Shown here: positions 57,159 through 64,000 of the stretch, piece after piece
Layout of the letters: every line of letters begins with the position of its first letter
Position numbering within the stretch: the stretch's first letter is position 1
Source of the DNA: Candidatus Kurthia intestinigallinarum
GTDB lineage: Bacteria > Bacillota > Bacilli > Bacillales_A > Planococcaceae
Reading direction: 5' to 3'
Assembly (NCBI RefSeq): GCF_003991225.1
Contig: NZ_JTFC01000031.1
Location: forward strand, 62,001-126,000
Length of the DNA: 64,000 nt
The notes under the pieces: model-generated
Database searches by the model: none
What the model was told of the DNA's origin: nothing
Seen by the model: the letters and a program-made list of their open reading frames with translations, nothing else
Made by a program: the position numbers and the translations under genes

Positions 57159-57969
57159 CGCTATTTCCCCCCATGTCTAAGTTTCCACTTGATAAAGTAT
57201 ATAAATCTTGCTGTTCGAGTGTCGTTAAAATACGATGTTCCATTAAACGATATCCTTTTGCATTCGGATGGAAGTAATCATTATGATAAACACTATCATC
57301 ATCCGAGACAAATAAATCATTAATTGGTACAAAAATCGCATAATGATTTTCCTGTTCGATAATCGTACGCATGACATCGTTATATTCCTTCATAATGATA
57401 TCTGTTTGCCCTACATCATTTGTGTAAACCGTAAATGGATTATACACACCTATTGCAATAATGGGCACTTTCTTATTTTGTTCACGAATTGCTTGGAATA
57501 TTTTCTCATAGCGCTTTTCGTACGAAGGTAACTCACGGTCAAAGTCTCCTTTATCAAGACTACTCATATGAGACTTTACAATTTTCATAATATCATTGCC
57601 GCCAATTGTAAATGTAATAATATCAGCATTCTTTAATGTATCATCTAATTCGCCACTCTCAAGTTGCGCTAATAATTGATCGCTACGACGCCCTTTCTTT
57701 GCAGCATTCGTTACAGTAACACTTTTTACTCCATCCCATGTTTGCATTTCTTTTGCAAGACGCCCTACATACCCACCTTGATTTTTCTCATCGCCAATAC
57801 CCTCAGTCAAGGAATCTCCTAAGGACACATAATGAATTGGCTTATCTTTGATATTCTTTTTATCGCTAAACGGCACCCAGCCACTGTCTTCTAATTGTGA
57901 TGTAATATCACATGCACTAAGCACGCTAATTGATAGCACCATCACACATATTGCCCAAACCTTTCTCAT
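57145..57969 (-). CDS. ypmR: SGNH/GDSL hydrolase lipoprotein (YpmR-like)
   Basis: A 274-residue protein; ATG 57,969 follows GTGGGAG by 6 bases (another ATG two codons earlier lies within the site). The signal peptide ends in the lipobox LSAC with C20. SGNH blocks: VSLGDSLTEGIG (S53), GGNDIMK, and the C-terminal DYFHPNAKGYRLM with the Asp/His pair. It is an extracellular membrane-tethered esterase of unknown substrate. Confidence 0.92.
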   Translation of the reverse strand: MRKVWAICVMVLSISVLSACDITSQLEDSGWVPFSDKKNIKDKPIHYVSLGDSLTEGIGDEKNQGGYVGRLAKEMQTWDGVKSVTVTNAAKKGRRSDQLLAQLESGELDDTLKNADIITFTIGGNDIMKIVKSHMSSLDKGDFDRELPSYEKRYEKIFQAIREQNKKVPIIAIGVYNPFTVYTNDVGQTDIIMKEYNDVMRTIIEQENHYAIFVPINDLFVSDDDSVYHNDYFHPNAKGYRLMEHRILTTLEQQDLYTLSSGNLDMGGNSDDKK

Positions 57970-57983
57970 ACCCATCTCCCACT

Positions 57984-58012
57984 AAAAAAAGTTGCCCCTA
58001 TGGACAACTTTA
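57984..58012 (-). terminator. Terminator of degV
   Basis: Minus strand AAAGTTG-TCCATAGGGG-CAACTTT followed by TTTTAG. It lies between the degV stop and the ypmR ribosome site. Confidence 0.8.
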
Positions 58013-58055
58013 ATGTTACTACTAATTGCAGCGTTTTTAAACTAATGTGATGTGA

Positions 58056-58898
58056 TTATTCTGCATAATAGCTTAAACCAATCGCACCGACACCTGTATG
58101 CGTACTAATGATTGGAGACGTCACATTAAATCGAACATCCTCAAACCCAATTTCATTTTTAAAGAACTCTAATAAGGGCTCTGTTAACGCTAGACTATCT
58201 GCGTGTTCTAAACCAATTCCTTTAATTGTTTTACCCGCTGTATCTTCTAAAAATTGCTTTTTCAACAACTTTAATACTTGTTTATGGCTGCGCACTTTTG
58301 CGAAGTTTTTTAATGCACCATCTTCTACTATTGCAACCGGCTTAATGTTTAGCAACGCACCAACCATACCCATTCCCTTACCGATACGGCCACCTTTAAT
58401 TAAATTTTCGAGCGTATCAACGACAAGGTAGAGTTTCGTATTGTCACGAACCGTTTCAACACGAGCAACAATTTCATCTAATGATTTACCTTGTTGAGCC
58501 ATTTTAGCAGCTTCTAACACTTGGAAACCTAAACCCCAGGATGTAAATTGCGAATCGATTACTTTCACATTAGCGATAGACGATTCACCAGCTGATTCAG
58601 CTGAACGTACGGTACCGCTTAATGTATGTGTAAGCGTTAATACCAGAACGTCATCTCCATCTTTTCCTAGTTCATTAAATAATTCTTCAAACACACCCAT
58701 TGGCGGCTGTGAGCTTTTTGGTAATGCTTTTGCTTGCGACATTTTATCTAAAAATTGTGTAGGTGTTAAGTTTTCACCGTCTTGAAATGATTCTCCATCG
58801 ATAAAAACTGTTAAAGGTACGACATGAATATCGTATTTTGCAATGTCTTGTTGTGTGATTCCACTTGTGGAATCCGTTACGACATGTACACGTTTCAT
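58056..58898 (-). CDS. DegV family fatty-acid-binding protein
   Basis: A 280-residue protein; ATG 58,898 is chosen because MKRVHVVTDSTSG is the invariant start of the family, although the ribosome site (GGATGTG) is weak and the frame is open 32 codons upstream. Motifs: DSTSGI, LTHTLSGTVRSA with the lipid-binding residues, VIDSQFTSWGLG, LENLIKGGRIGK and THTGVGAIGLSYY at the end. DegV/FakB proteins carry fatty acids to FakA kinase. No fakA is in the window. Confidence 0.92.
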   Translation of the reverse strand: MKRVHVVTDSTSGITQQDIAKYDIHVVPLTVFIDGESFQDGENLTPTQFLDKMSQAKALPKSSQPPMGVFEELFNELGKDGDDVLVLTLTHTLSGTVRSAESAGESSIANVKVIDSQFTSWGLGFQVLEAAKMAQQGKSLDEIVARVETVRDNTKLYLVVDTLENLIKGGRIGKGMGMVGALLNIKPVAIVEDGALKNFAKVRSHKQVLKLLKKQFLEDTAGKTIKGIGLEHADSLALTEPLLEFFKNEIGFEDVRFNVTSPIISTHTGVGAIGLSYYAE

Positions 58899-59095
58899 AA
58901 TTATTGACACATCCATTTCTACTGCTTGTGAAGCATTTCTGCTCGTCTTCTTTCTGTTATATCGTATTTTACTCGTTTTTGTCATGTGATACATGTGACA
59001 AACGTCAATATTTGGATAACAAAATTAGCGTCATAATAGATTTATAAAGAAAAAACAAAAGTAAATTTAACTTTTATAGATAGGAGTGTCATTTA

Positions 59096-59737
59096 ATGGC
59101 AACAATTACAACGTTAGATAACCGCAAGAACAATGAGGAAACATGGAATGTCATCACCCACGGTTTAGGATTTATTCTTGCAATACCTGCGCTTATCTTC
59201 TTAATTATGCGCTCCGCTTCTACCGGTTCTGCATTATATGTCACAAGCTTCACTATTTTTGGTATTTCAACAATGATCCTCTTTTTAGCTTCAACCGTTT
59301 ATCATGCATCACCATTGTCGAAAAGACGTCAATTCCGCATCATCGACCACTGCTCTATTTACATTCTAATCGCTGGCACGTACACACCGTTCGCATTAAT
59401 TGCGATTGGCGGTGGACTAGGCTGGACAATTTTCGGTATTGAATGGGGCCTTGCACTATGTGGTATCGTCTTTAAATTCTTCTTTATCGAACGTTTTAAA
59501 GCCGTATCACTTATTTGTTACTTAGGAATGGGCTGGCTTATCATTCTCGCCTTTAAAACCGTTGTTACGCATATTACAATGACCGGATTTTCATACTTAT
59601 TAGCAGGTGGTTTAATGTATACCATCGGTGCTTTCTTCTTCGCCAATCATAAAATCCCTTATAATCATGCAATCTGGCATGTATTCGTATTAGCAGGCAG
59701 TGCCTTTATGCTTGTGACGGTTTTATTTTATGTCTAA
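59096..59737 (+). CDS. Hemolysin III / TrhA family membrane protein
   Basis: A 213-residue, seven-helix membrane protein with TAGGAGTG before the ATG. PAQR-family motifs: EETWNVITHGLGF at the start, STVYHASPLSKRRQFRIIDHCSIYILIAGTYTPFAL (His and Asp likely bind metal), and NHAIWHVFVLAGS at the end. Bacterial members are linked to membrane fluidity control; the old 'hemolysin' name is not evidence of toxicity. Single gene with a terminator. Confidence 0.93.
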   Translation: MATITTLDNRKNNEETWNVITHGLGFILAIPALIFLIMRSASTGSALYVTSFTIFGISTMILFLASTVYHASPLSKRRQFRIIDHCSIYILIAGTYTPFALIAIGGGLGWTIFGIEWGLALCGIVFKFFFIERFKAVSLICYLGMGWLIILAFKTVVTHITMTGFSYLLAGGLMYTIGAFFFANHKIPYNHAIWHVFVLAGSAFMLVTVLFYV

Positions 59738-59743
59738 TCATTA

Positions 59744-59775
59744 ACCGAGCTTGAAATTTCAAGCTCGGTTTTTCT
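59744..59775 (+). terminator. Terminator of the hemolysin III family gene
   Basis: ACCGAGCTTGAAA / TTTCAAGCTCGGT, a perfect 13-bp inverted repeat followed by TTTTC. Confidence 0.93.
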
Positions 59776-59851
59776 ATTTAAGACAATTTTAGTAGCTAGT
59801 GCCTTCTATTTCCGTTATCATTAAACACAGAATTTCAGGAGGGATGTTGAG

Positions 59852-60796
59852 ATGAAACAATATTTAGATCTTTGCCGTCATATTTTAGCGGAAGGTCATG
59901 ATAAAGGTGACCGAACAGGCACAGGTACATACAGTGTTTTCGGTTATCAAATGCGCTTTAACTTACAGGAGGGCTTTCCTCTATTAACAACTAAAAAAAC
60001 AGCATTTCGTCTGATCGCAACCGAGCTTTTATGGTTTTTAAAAGGCGATACAAATGTCCGTACCTTAATCGCGCAAAACAATCATATTTGGGATGAATGG
60101 GCTTTTGAAAAGTGGGTCACTTCTACCGAATATACGGGTCCTGATATGACAGATTTTGGCCATCGTTCTTTAACAGATAACGAATTTAAAGCAGCTTATG
60201 ATGAACAAATGGCTTTGTTCCAACAACGTATCTTAAACGATGATGCCTTCGCAAAAGCCTATGGAGATTTAGGTCCCGTTTACGGAAAACAATGGCGCTC
60301 ATGGCCTGATGCAACGGGTGGAACAATTGACCAGTTGCATAATGTCATCGAATCGATTAAACATAATCCAAATTCACGCCGCCATATTGTTAGTGCTTGG
60401 AATCCTGCAGAAGTGGAAGATATGGCTCTACCACCTTGTCACACGCTATTCCAATTTTATGTAGCGGACGGCAAGTTATCTTGTCAGCTCTATCAGCGCT
60501 CAGCAGATGTGTTTTTAGGTGTCCCATTTAATATCGCAAGCTATGCCCTATTAACTCATTTAATCGCGAAAGAATGTGGCCTTGAAGTAGGCGATTTTGT
60601 ACACACACTGGGCGATGCTCACTTATATAAAAACCATTTAAATCAAGTAAATGAACAGTTAATTCGTGAACCTCGTACATTACCACAGCTACGAATCATT
60701 ACAGATAAACAATCGATTTTTGATTATGAGATGAGTGATTTAGTCATCGATGGCTATGATCCTTATCCACGAATAAAAGCACCTATTTCTGTTTAA
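59852..60796 (+). CDS. thyA: Thymidylate synthase, ThyA type
   Basis: A 314-residue enzyme with CAGGAGGGATG upstream. Motifs: [57 protein letters not shown], catalytic C196 in [31 protein letters not shown] and [13 protein letters not shown]. It is of the longer ThyA form, with about 50 extra residues (about 85-135, [25 protein letters not shown]) relative to the 264-residue class. It makes dTMP; dihydrofolate formed is recycled by the next gene, dfrA, 15 bases on. Confidence 0.97.
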   Translation: MKQYLDLCRHILAEGHDKGDRTGTGTYSVFGYQMRFNLQEGFPLLTTKKTAFRLIATELLWFLKGDTNVRTLIAQNNHIWDEWAFEKWVTSTEYTGPDMTDFGHRSLTDNEFKAAYDEQMALFQQRILNDDAFAKAYGDLGPVYGKQWRSWPDATGGTIDQLHNVIESIKHNPNSRRHIVSAWNPAEVEDMALPPCHTLFQFYVADGKLSCQLYQRSADVFLGVPFNIASYALLTHLIAKECGLEVGDFVHTLGDAHLYKNHLNQVNEQLIREPRTLPQLRIITDKQSIFDYEMSDLVIDGYDPYPRIKAPISV

Positions 60797-60811
60797 AAAG
60801 GAGCCCTAAAA

Positions 60812-61282
60812 ATGATTTCATTAATTGTTGCACACGATGAAAATCGCGTCATCGGATACAAAAACGACATGCCTTGGCATTTACCTGGTGATTTAGCTTA
60901 TTTCAAACGCACAACTATGGGAAAACCAATTATCATGGGCCGTAAAACATTTGAATCAATCGGTCGTGCACTTCCTGGTCGTCTTAATATTGTTATTACT
61001 AGAAATGAGCACTATACTGCAGATGGTATTACGACCGTTAGTAGCTTACAACAAGCATTAGAACTTGCAGCAACGCAGCATGAGGAAGTAATGGTCATTG
61101 GTGGCGGTAAAATTTTTGCTGATGCCTTACCACTTGCAGATCGCCTCTATATTACAGAAATCCACCATCAGTTCCCAGGTGATACGTACTTCCCTGCTTA
61201 TCCAGGTTGGAATGAAGTTTCTACTTCTGAACCTCAACAAGCAGATGGCTATACTTTTGAATATAAAGTATTTGAAAAATAA
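60812..61282 (+). CDS. dfrA: Dihydrofolate reductase
   Basis: A 156-residue enzyme with AAAGGAGCCC upstream. Conserved: SLIVAHDENRVIGYKNDMPWHLPGDLAYFKRTTMGKPIIMGRKTFESIGRALPGRLNIVITR, with the acidic residue D27 region before LAYFK, and VMVIGGGKIFADALPLADRLYITEI. It regenerates tetrahydrofolate after ThyA. The thyA-dfrA pair is the usual Bacillales order. Confidence 0.97.
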   Translation: MISLIVAHDENRVIGYKNDMPWHLPGDLAYFKRTTMGKPIIMGRKTFESIGRALPGRLNIVITRNEHYTADGITTVSSLQQALELAATQHEEVMVIGGGKIFADALPLADRLYITEIHHQFPGDTYFPAYPGWNEVSTSEPQQADGYTFEYKVFEK

Positions 61283-61297
61283 ACTTTGTTAGCTGAC

Positions 61298-61342
61298 ACT
61301 AAAAAAGACCTGTTCAAGATATAATCTTTGAACAGGTCTTTT
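61298..61342. terminator. Bidirectional terminator between dfrA and asp23
   Basis: AAAAAGACCTGTTCA / TGAACAGGTCTTTTTTT stem with a loop of about 12 bases, between convergent genes. Confidence 0.93.
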
Positions 61343-61355
61343 TTTTAGTTAATCG

Positions 61356-61805
61356 TTATTGTAGTTCACTATTAGATTCATTCGCTGAAGATTTAGACTG
61401 CATATATTCTTTTTGTGTCATCACATCATCCACATGCATATTAACTTCTACAACTTCTAGTCCCGTCATATGATAAATTTGTGATTTCACACTCTCTGCT
61501 GCTTGTTTGAAAATAACAGGTGCACTTTGACTATATTCTAAAATAACCTTCAAATCAACGGCTGCTTGCTTTTCTCCTACTTCCACACTAACACCATTCG
61601 TAAGACCATCTTTTGCGCCTAGTCGATTTGTTAAGCCAGCAGCAAAGCCACCTTTCATATCTAAAATGCCTTGCACTTCACGAGCTGAAATAGCTGCAAT
61701 TTTTTCAACAACACTGTTATCAAATGTAAGTGAGTGGTGAAATGTACGTTCATTTTCTGTAGCTTGACGATTAATTTCTACTTGCTTATTATATGAATTT
61801 GTCAT
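61356..61805 (-). CDS. asp23: Asp23/Gls24 family envelope stress protein
   Basis: A 149-residue protein with AGGGGGACAATCGG upstream. The family core is present: TFDNSVVEKIAAISAREVQGILDMKGGFAAGLTNRLG, VSVEVGEKQAAVDLKVILEYSQSAPVIFKQAAESVKSQIYHMTGLEVVEVNMHVDDV. Asp23 is abundant, alkali-inducible in staphylococci and attached to the membrane by AmaP. Third gene of amaP-DUF2273-asp23. Confidence 0.92.
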   Translation of the reverse strand: MTNSYNKQVEINRQATENERTFHHSLTFDNSVVEKIAAISAREVQGILDMKGGFAAGLTNRLGAKDGLTNGVSVEVGEKQAAVDLKVILEYSQSAPVIFKQAAESVKSQIYHMTGLEVVEVNMHVDDVMTQKEYMQSKSSANESNSELQ

Positions 61806-61817
61806 CCGATTGTCCCC

Positions 61818-62030
61818 CTAACGTAATTTATCAAAAAATGTTAAAAACTGTGCCGTACGGTCTTTCGCGTATCCTATACCAACACCAATTGCACATAACA
61901 AAATAATTAATAATGTTTTCCAGAAACCAAGTGTTAAAAATAAAATACCTACTAGTAACATCGTGATAAATCCAATAATACGCCATTTATATTCTTTTAA
62001 AAATTGCGCAAAGGAATGCTCTTCGTTCAT
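61818..62030 (-). CDS. DUF2273 family small membrane protein
   Basis: A 70-residue protein with AAGGAGGTCGTGTC upstream. Two closely spaced hydrophobic helices (WRIIGFITMLLVGILFLTLGFWKTLLIILLCAIGVGIGYAKD) with the family end D-x-x-x-x-x-x-x-F. It is always found between amaP and asp23 in Gram-positives and probably helps to anchor Asp23. Confidence 0.92.
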   Translation of the reverse strand: MNEEHSFAQFLKEYKWRIIGFITMLLVGILFLTLGFWKTLLIILLCAIGVGIGYAKDRTAQFLTFFDKLR

Positions 62031-62045
62031 GACACGACCTCCTTA

Positions 62046-62582
62046 CTAAATAACTCGTTTATTTAATAGCTTTTGATCTAATACATTCACCTTTACATCT
62101 CGTACTGGCAATTCTGAAAAATGTTCCGTTGTATCTTTCACATCTTGACGCATTGTTTTTACAAGCGTTTGGATGCTATTCGTTTGTGCGATAAAAACGT
62201 CTAATACAATGTCGATATAAGCTGCTTTTTTCTTTTCGTACAAATAAACAGCAATGCTTGGTTGACGAACATCTTGATATTTTCCAACTGTATGTTGAAT
62301 GTTTTTCTCAATAGCTCGCTTATTAAACGACATATTCCCGTCTGCGTATTTTGATGTCAAATTACGTTTTTTATGCGAGGGTGACAAACCTAAAATAATC
62401 ATTACAATCGCAACCACAAGTACAACTCCCACTAAACTATATAATGTGAGCTGAAACCAATTATACGAACGTAATTCTTGTTGATACAACATCCAAGAAG
62501 GTATATCAACATATAAAAATAGTAAAATGGCTGTTGTAACAAGCAACACAAGTGCAAATAAAAAACTTAAAAGTCGCTTCAT
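62046..62582 (-). CDS. amaP: Alkaline shock response membrane anchor protein
   Basis: A 178-residue protein; ATG 62,582 has AGGAGGGATTGTGT before it. Two TM helices (LLSFLFALVLLVTTAILLFLYV and FQLTLYSLVGVVLVVAIVMIILG) are followed by a cytosolic Asp23-like domain (ISMNKRAIEKN-type SFNKRAIEKNIQHTVGKY, AAYIDIVLDVFIAQTNSIQTLVKTMRQDVKD, VRDVKVNVLDQ). In Staphylococcus aureus AmaP tethers Asp23 to the membrane. First gene of the operon. Confidence 0.92.
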   Translation of the reverse strand: MKRLLSFLFALVLLVTTAILLFLYVDIPSWMLYQQELRSYNWFQLTLYSLVGVVLVVAIVMIILGLSPSHKKRNLTSKYADGNMSFNKRAIEKNIQHTVGKYQDVRQPSIAVYLYEKKKAAYIDIVLDVFIAQTNSIQTLVKTMRQDVKDTTEHFSELPVRDVKVNVLDQKLLNKRVI

Positions 62583-62684
62583 ACACAATCCCTCCTAATA
62601 ATTGTCAACATTAAACTTTTCCCTCCTAATGCGTGTTATAATCATTTTTTAATAAAAATCAACTATCCTATGCGTAAAATATAA

Positions 62685-62724
62685 AAAAGCTAGTGTTGTG
62701 TAAATACACAGCACTAGCTTTTTA
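62685..62724 (-). terminator. Terminator of the SMP-30 family gene
   Basis: AAAAAGCTAGTG / CACTAGCTTTTT with a further TTGTGT/ACACAG inner stem; on the minus strand it follows the stop at 62,742 by 17 bases and ends in a U-run. Confidence 0.9.
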
Positions 62725-62741
62725 CTAAAAAATACTCGATT

Positions 62742-63617
62742 TTATTTTCTTTGAAACAAATAAATTGGAGCAGAAGTTACGTCTATATCTGCTACAAATA
62801 GGCTTCCTGCATTTGGCTGTTCTGTACGTTGTTGCTCACTTAACCCTTCAGAAGCTGTTGTAATATACAATCGAGTACTTCCTGGTTCAAAGGCACAGCT
62901 CGTAACATTTGCAGCTGGCACATCAATTGCATCGATAATTTGTTGTGTTTCAGGATCAATACAAACGACACGCGAACCGCCCCATAAAGCTACCCACAAT
63001 TGATTGGTTGCATCAATCGTCATACCGTCTGGACTCCCGATTTCATTACTAAAATCATAAATAACACGACCATTTGAAAGTGTTGTTGTTTGTTCATCAA
63101 ATGGATACGCCATAATTTTTTGCGTCGGTGTATCGATTGCATACATCGTATCCCCCGTATTATTCCAAGCAAGTCCATTTGAAATCGTCAAGCCCGTTAG
63201 CGCAACATTTATATCGCCGCTCTTATCAACAACATATAATTTTGCATTAGGTGTCTCCTCATCTTCATTCATTGTTCCAATCCATAGTCGCCCATAAGGA
63301 TCAATACCACCATCATTAAAACGCATCGTTTCACTTAAATCCTCAAACTGAACAAACATTTCTTTTTCACCTGTTTTTGTATCAACAAACCAAATCGTAT
63401 CTCGGGTTGTAACAAGTAGTGACGATGTATCCGTATTCGCGACAAAGGTCACATCCTCTTTAAATGGCAATTTCGAACTTTCCTGTGTTGCAGGTGTATA
63501 ACGGTACAAATAATTATTTTTAATATCAACAAAACGTAAACACATCTCTGACGCATCCCAAACAGGGCCTTCTAATAATCGTCCTTTATATGGTTCAACA
63601 AGTCGTGCATTCATCAT
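62742..63617 (-). CDS. SMP-30/gluconolactonase/LRE family protein
   Basis: A 291-residue beta-propeller; ATG 63,617 follows GGAGGG by 7 bases (TTG 63,635 lies inside the ribosome site). Signatures: LLEGPVWDASEMCLRFVDIKNNYLYRY (metal-binding Glu after LL), RFNDGGIDPYGRLWIGTMNEDEETPNAKLYVVD, ISNGLAWNNTGDTMYAIDTPTQKIMAYPFD and GSPDGMTIDATNQLWVALWGGSRVVCIDPET, TSCAFEPGSTRLYITTA. It is probably a Ca/Zn-dependent lactonase. Substrate unknown; monocistronic. Confidence 0.92.
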   Translation of the reverse strand: MMNARLVEPYKGRLLEGPVWDASEMCLRFVDIKNNYLYRYTPATQESSKLPFKEDVTFVANTDTSSLLVTTRDTIWFVDTKTGEKEMFVQFEDLSETMRFNDGGIDPYGRLWIGTMNEDEETPNAKLYVVDKSGDINVALTGLTISNGLAWNNTGDTMYAIDTPTQKIMAYPFDEQTTTLSNGRVIYDFSNEIGSPDGMTIDATNQLWVALWGGSRVVCIDPETQQIIDAIDVPAANVTSCAFEPGSTRLYITTASEGLSEQQRTEQPNAGSLFVADIDVTSAPIYLFQRK

Positions 63618-63680
63618 ATACAGTCCCTCCAACATCCATTTTTTGTTATTATAGCGGATTTCATACAGTAAAAGAAATTG

Positions 63681-64000
63681 TTATGTGCCACAATATGTTA
63701 CATATGGGTTTTGCATAGTAGGAGGTGTACGGAAATGTTGATGCGTTTCTTTGACTTCATAGGGATTTTGCAATGCCTCAACTAGCATTTCAACGGCATC
63801 CATATTGCCAGCTTCAGCGTCTTGAATGGCCGCTTCCACATAATAATTACGTGCAATAATCGCTGGATTAACACGTCGCATGCATTGCTGCGCCGCTTCT
63901 ACTGTTGTTCCTTCTATTTCTAATCGTTTCTCCCATTGCTTTTGCCACTCTGCTAATCCTGTAATGGCTTTTCCTTCCGATAAAGCGCGGAATGTCTCTG
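63681..64000 (-). CDS. selO: SelO (YdiU/UPF0061) protein adenylyltransferase, C-terminal part
   Basis: The last ~105 codons of a gene that starts beyond the window. The frame reads ETFRALSEGKAITGLAEWQKQWEKRLEIEG, then MRRVNPAIIARNYYVEAAIQDAEAGNMDAVEMLVEALQNPYE and ends FRTPPTMQNPYVTYCGT. The C-terminal 'NP-x-x-x-x-RN-x-x-x-x-x-A-I-x-x-A' followed by 'P-x-x-Y-x-x-x-C-G/S-T/S' is characteristic of SelO, a pseudokinase that transfers AMP to proteins. The end is C-G-T rather than selenocysteine, as in most bacteria. Confidence 0.88.
   Translation of the reverse strand, partial: ETFRALSEGKAITGLAEWQKQWEKRLEIEGTTVEAAQQCMRRVNPAIIARNYYVEAAIQDAEAGNMDAVEMLVEALQNPYEVKETHQHFRTPPTMQNPYVTYCGT

Overview
The window is about 36-40% GC, with strong AGGAGG-type ribosome binding sites and many GTG/TTG starts. 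Its chromosomal genes (odhAB, arlRS-like kinase pair, S-box metI-metC, msrA-msrB, ypmS-ypmR, thyA-dfrA, amaP-asp23) point to a low-GC Firmicute of the Bacillales, most like Planococcaceae relatives such as Lysinibacillus or Solibacillus. The genus is inference from gene content, not a search result.

Region 1 (1 to about 34,280) is most of a temperate siphophage prophage; its left end lies outside the window. Almost everything from 29,044 leftward is on the minus strand. Read in transcription order it runs: Cro-like protein, antirepressor, DNA-binding proteins, replication (replisome organizer plus DnaC-like loader, with a candidate iteron origin inside the organizer gene), small proteins, XtrA-like protein, an inserted XRE-ImmA two-gene cassette, Xpf-like late activator, a short tyrosine recombinase, then the late operon. 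The late operon holds HNH nuclease, terS, terL, portal, prohead protease, HK97 capsid, connector/adaptor proteins, phi13-type major tail protein, gpG/gpG-T with a -1 frameshift, a 1,897-aa tape measure, Dit, baseplate and a collagen-repeat tail protein, then a DUF2513 gene and the holin at the window edge. The rightward lysogeny arm (29,191-34,239) holds a small CI-like repressor, a membrane protein, a P-loop kinase / GNAT / ASCH three-gene module, ImmA and the main integrase.

Four 17-bp operators surround cro and cI. One fills the spacer of the early promoter exactly. The repressor has no peptidase domain, but immA carries a LexA-like box over its predicted start, which suggests that SOS raises ImmA and ImmA then removes the repressor. 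The two best candidates for undescribed phage-borne systems are the kinase-GNAT-ASCH module between cI and int, and the XRE-ImmA cassette with its own sigma-A promoter.

Region 2 (34,332-64,000) is chromosome. It begins with odhB-odhA (catabolite-response site upstream), an ArlRS/YkoGH-like two-component pair, a PAS-GGDEF diguanylate cyclase and dapF. Then come a small tRNA-like RNA with a six-base anticodon loop in front of a GNAT gene, a solitary murG, a COG0523 GTPase, a CtpB-type protease, deoD, yozE, a chemotaxis receptor, an SH3 exported protein, a SAM riboswitch with metI-metC, and msrA-msrB. The last part holds ypmR-ypmS, degV, a hemolysin III family protein, thyA-dfrA, the amaP-DUF2273-asp23 envelope-stress operon, an SMP-30 protein and the C-terminal end of a SelO-type adenylyltransferase.
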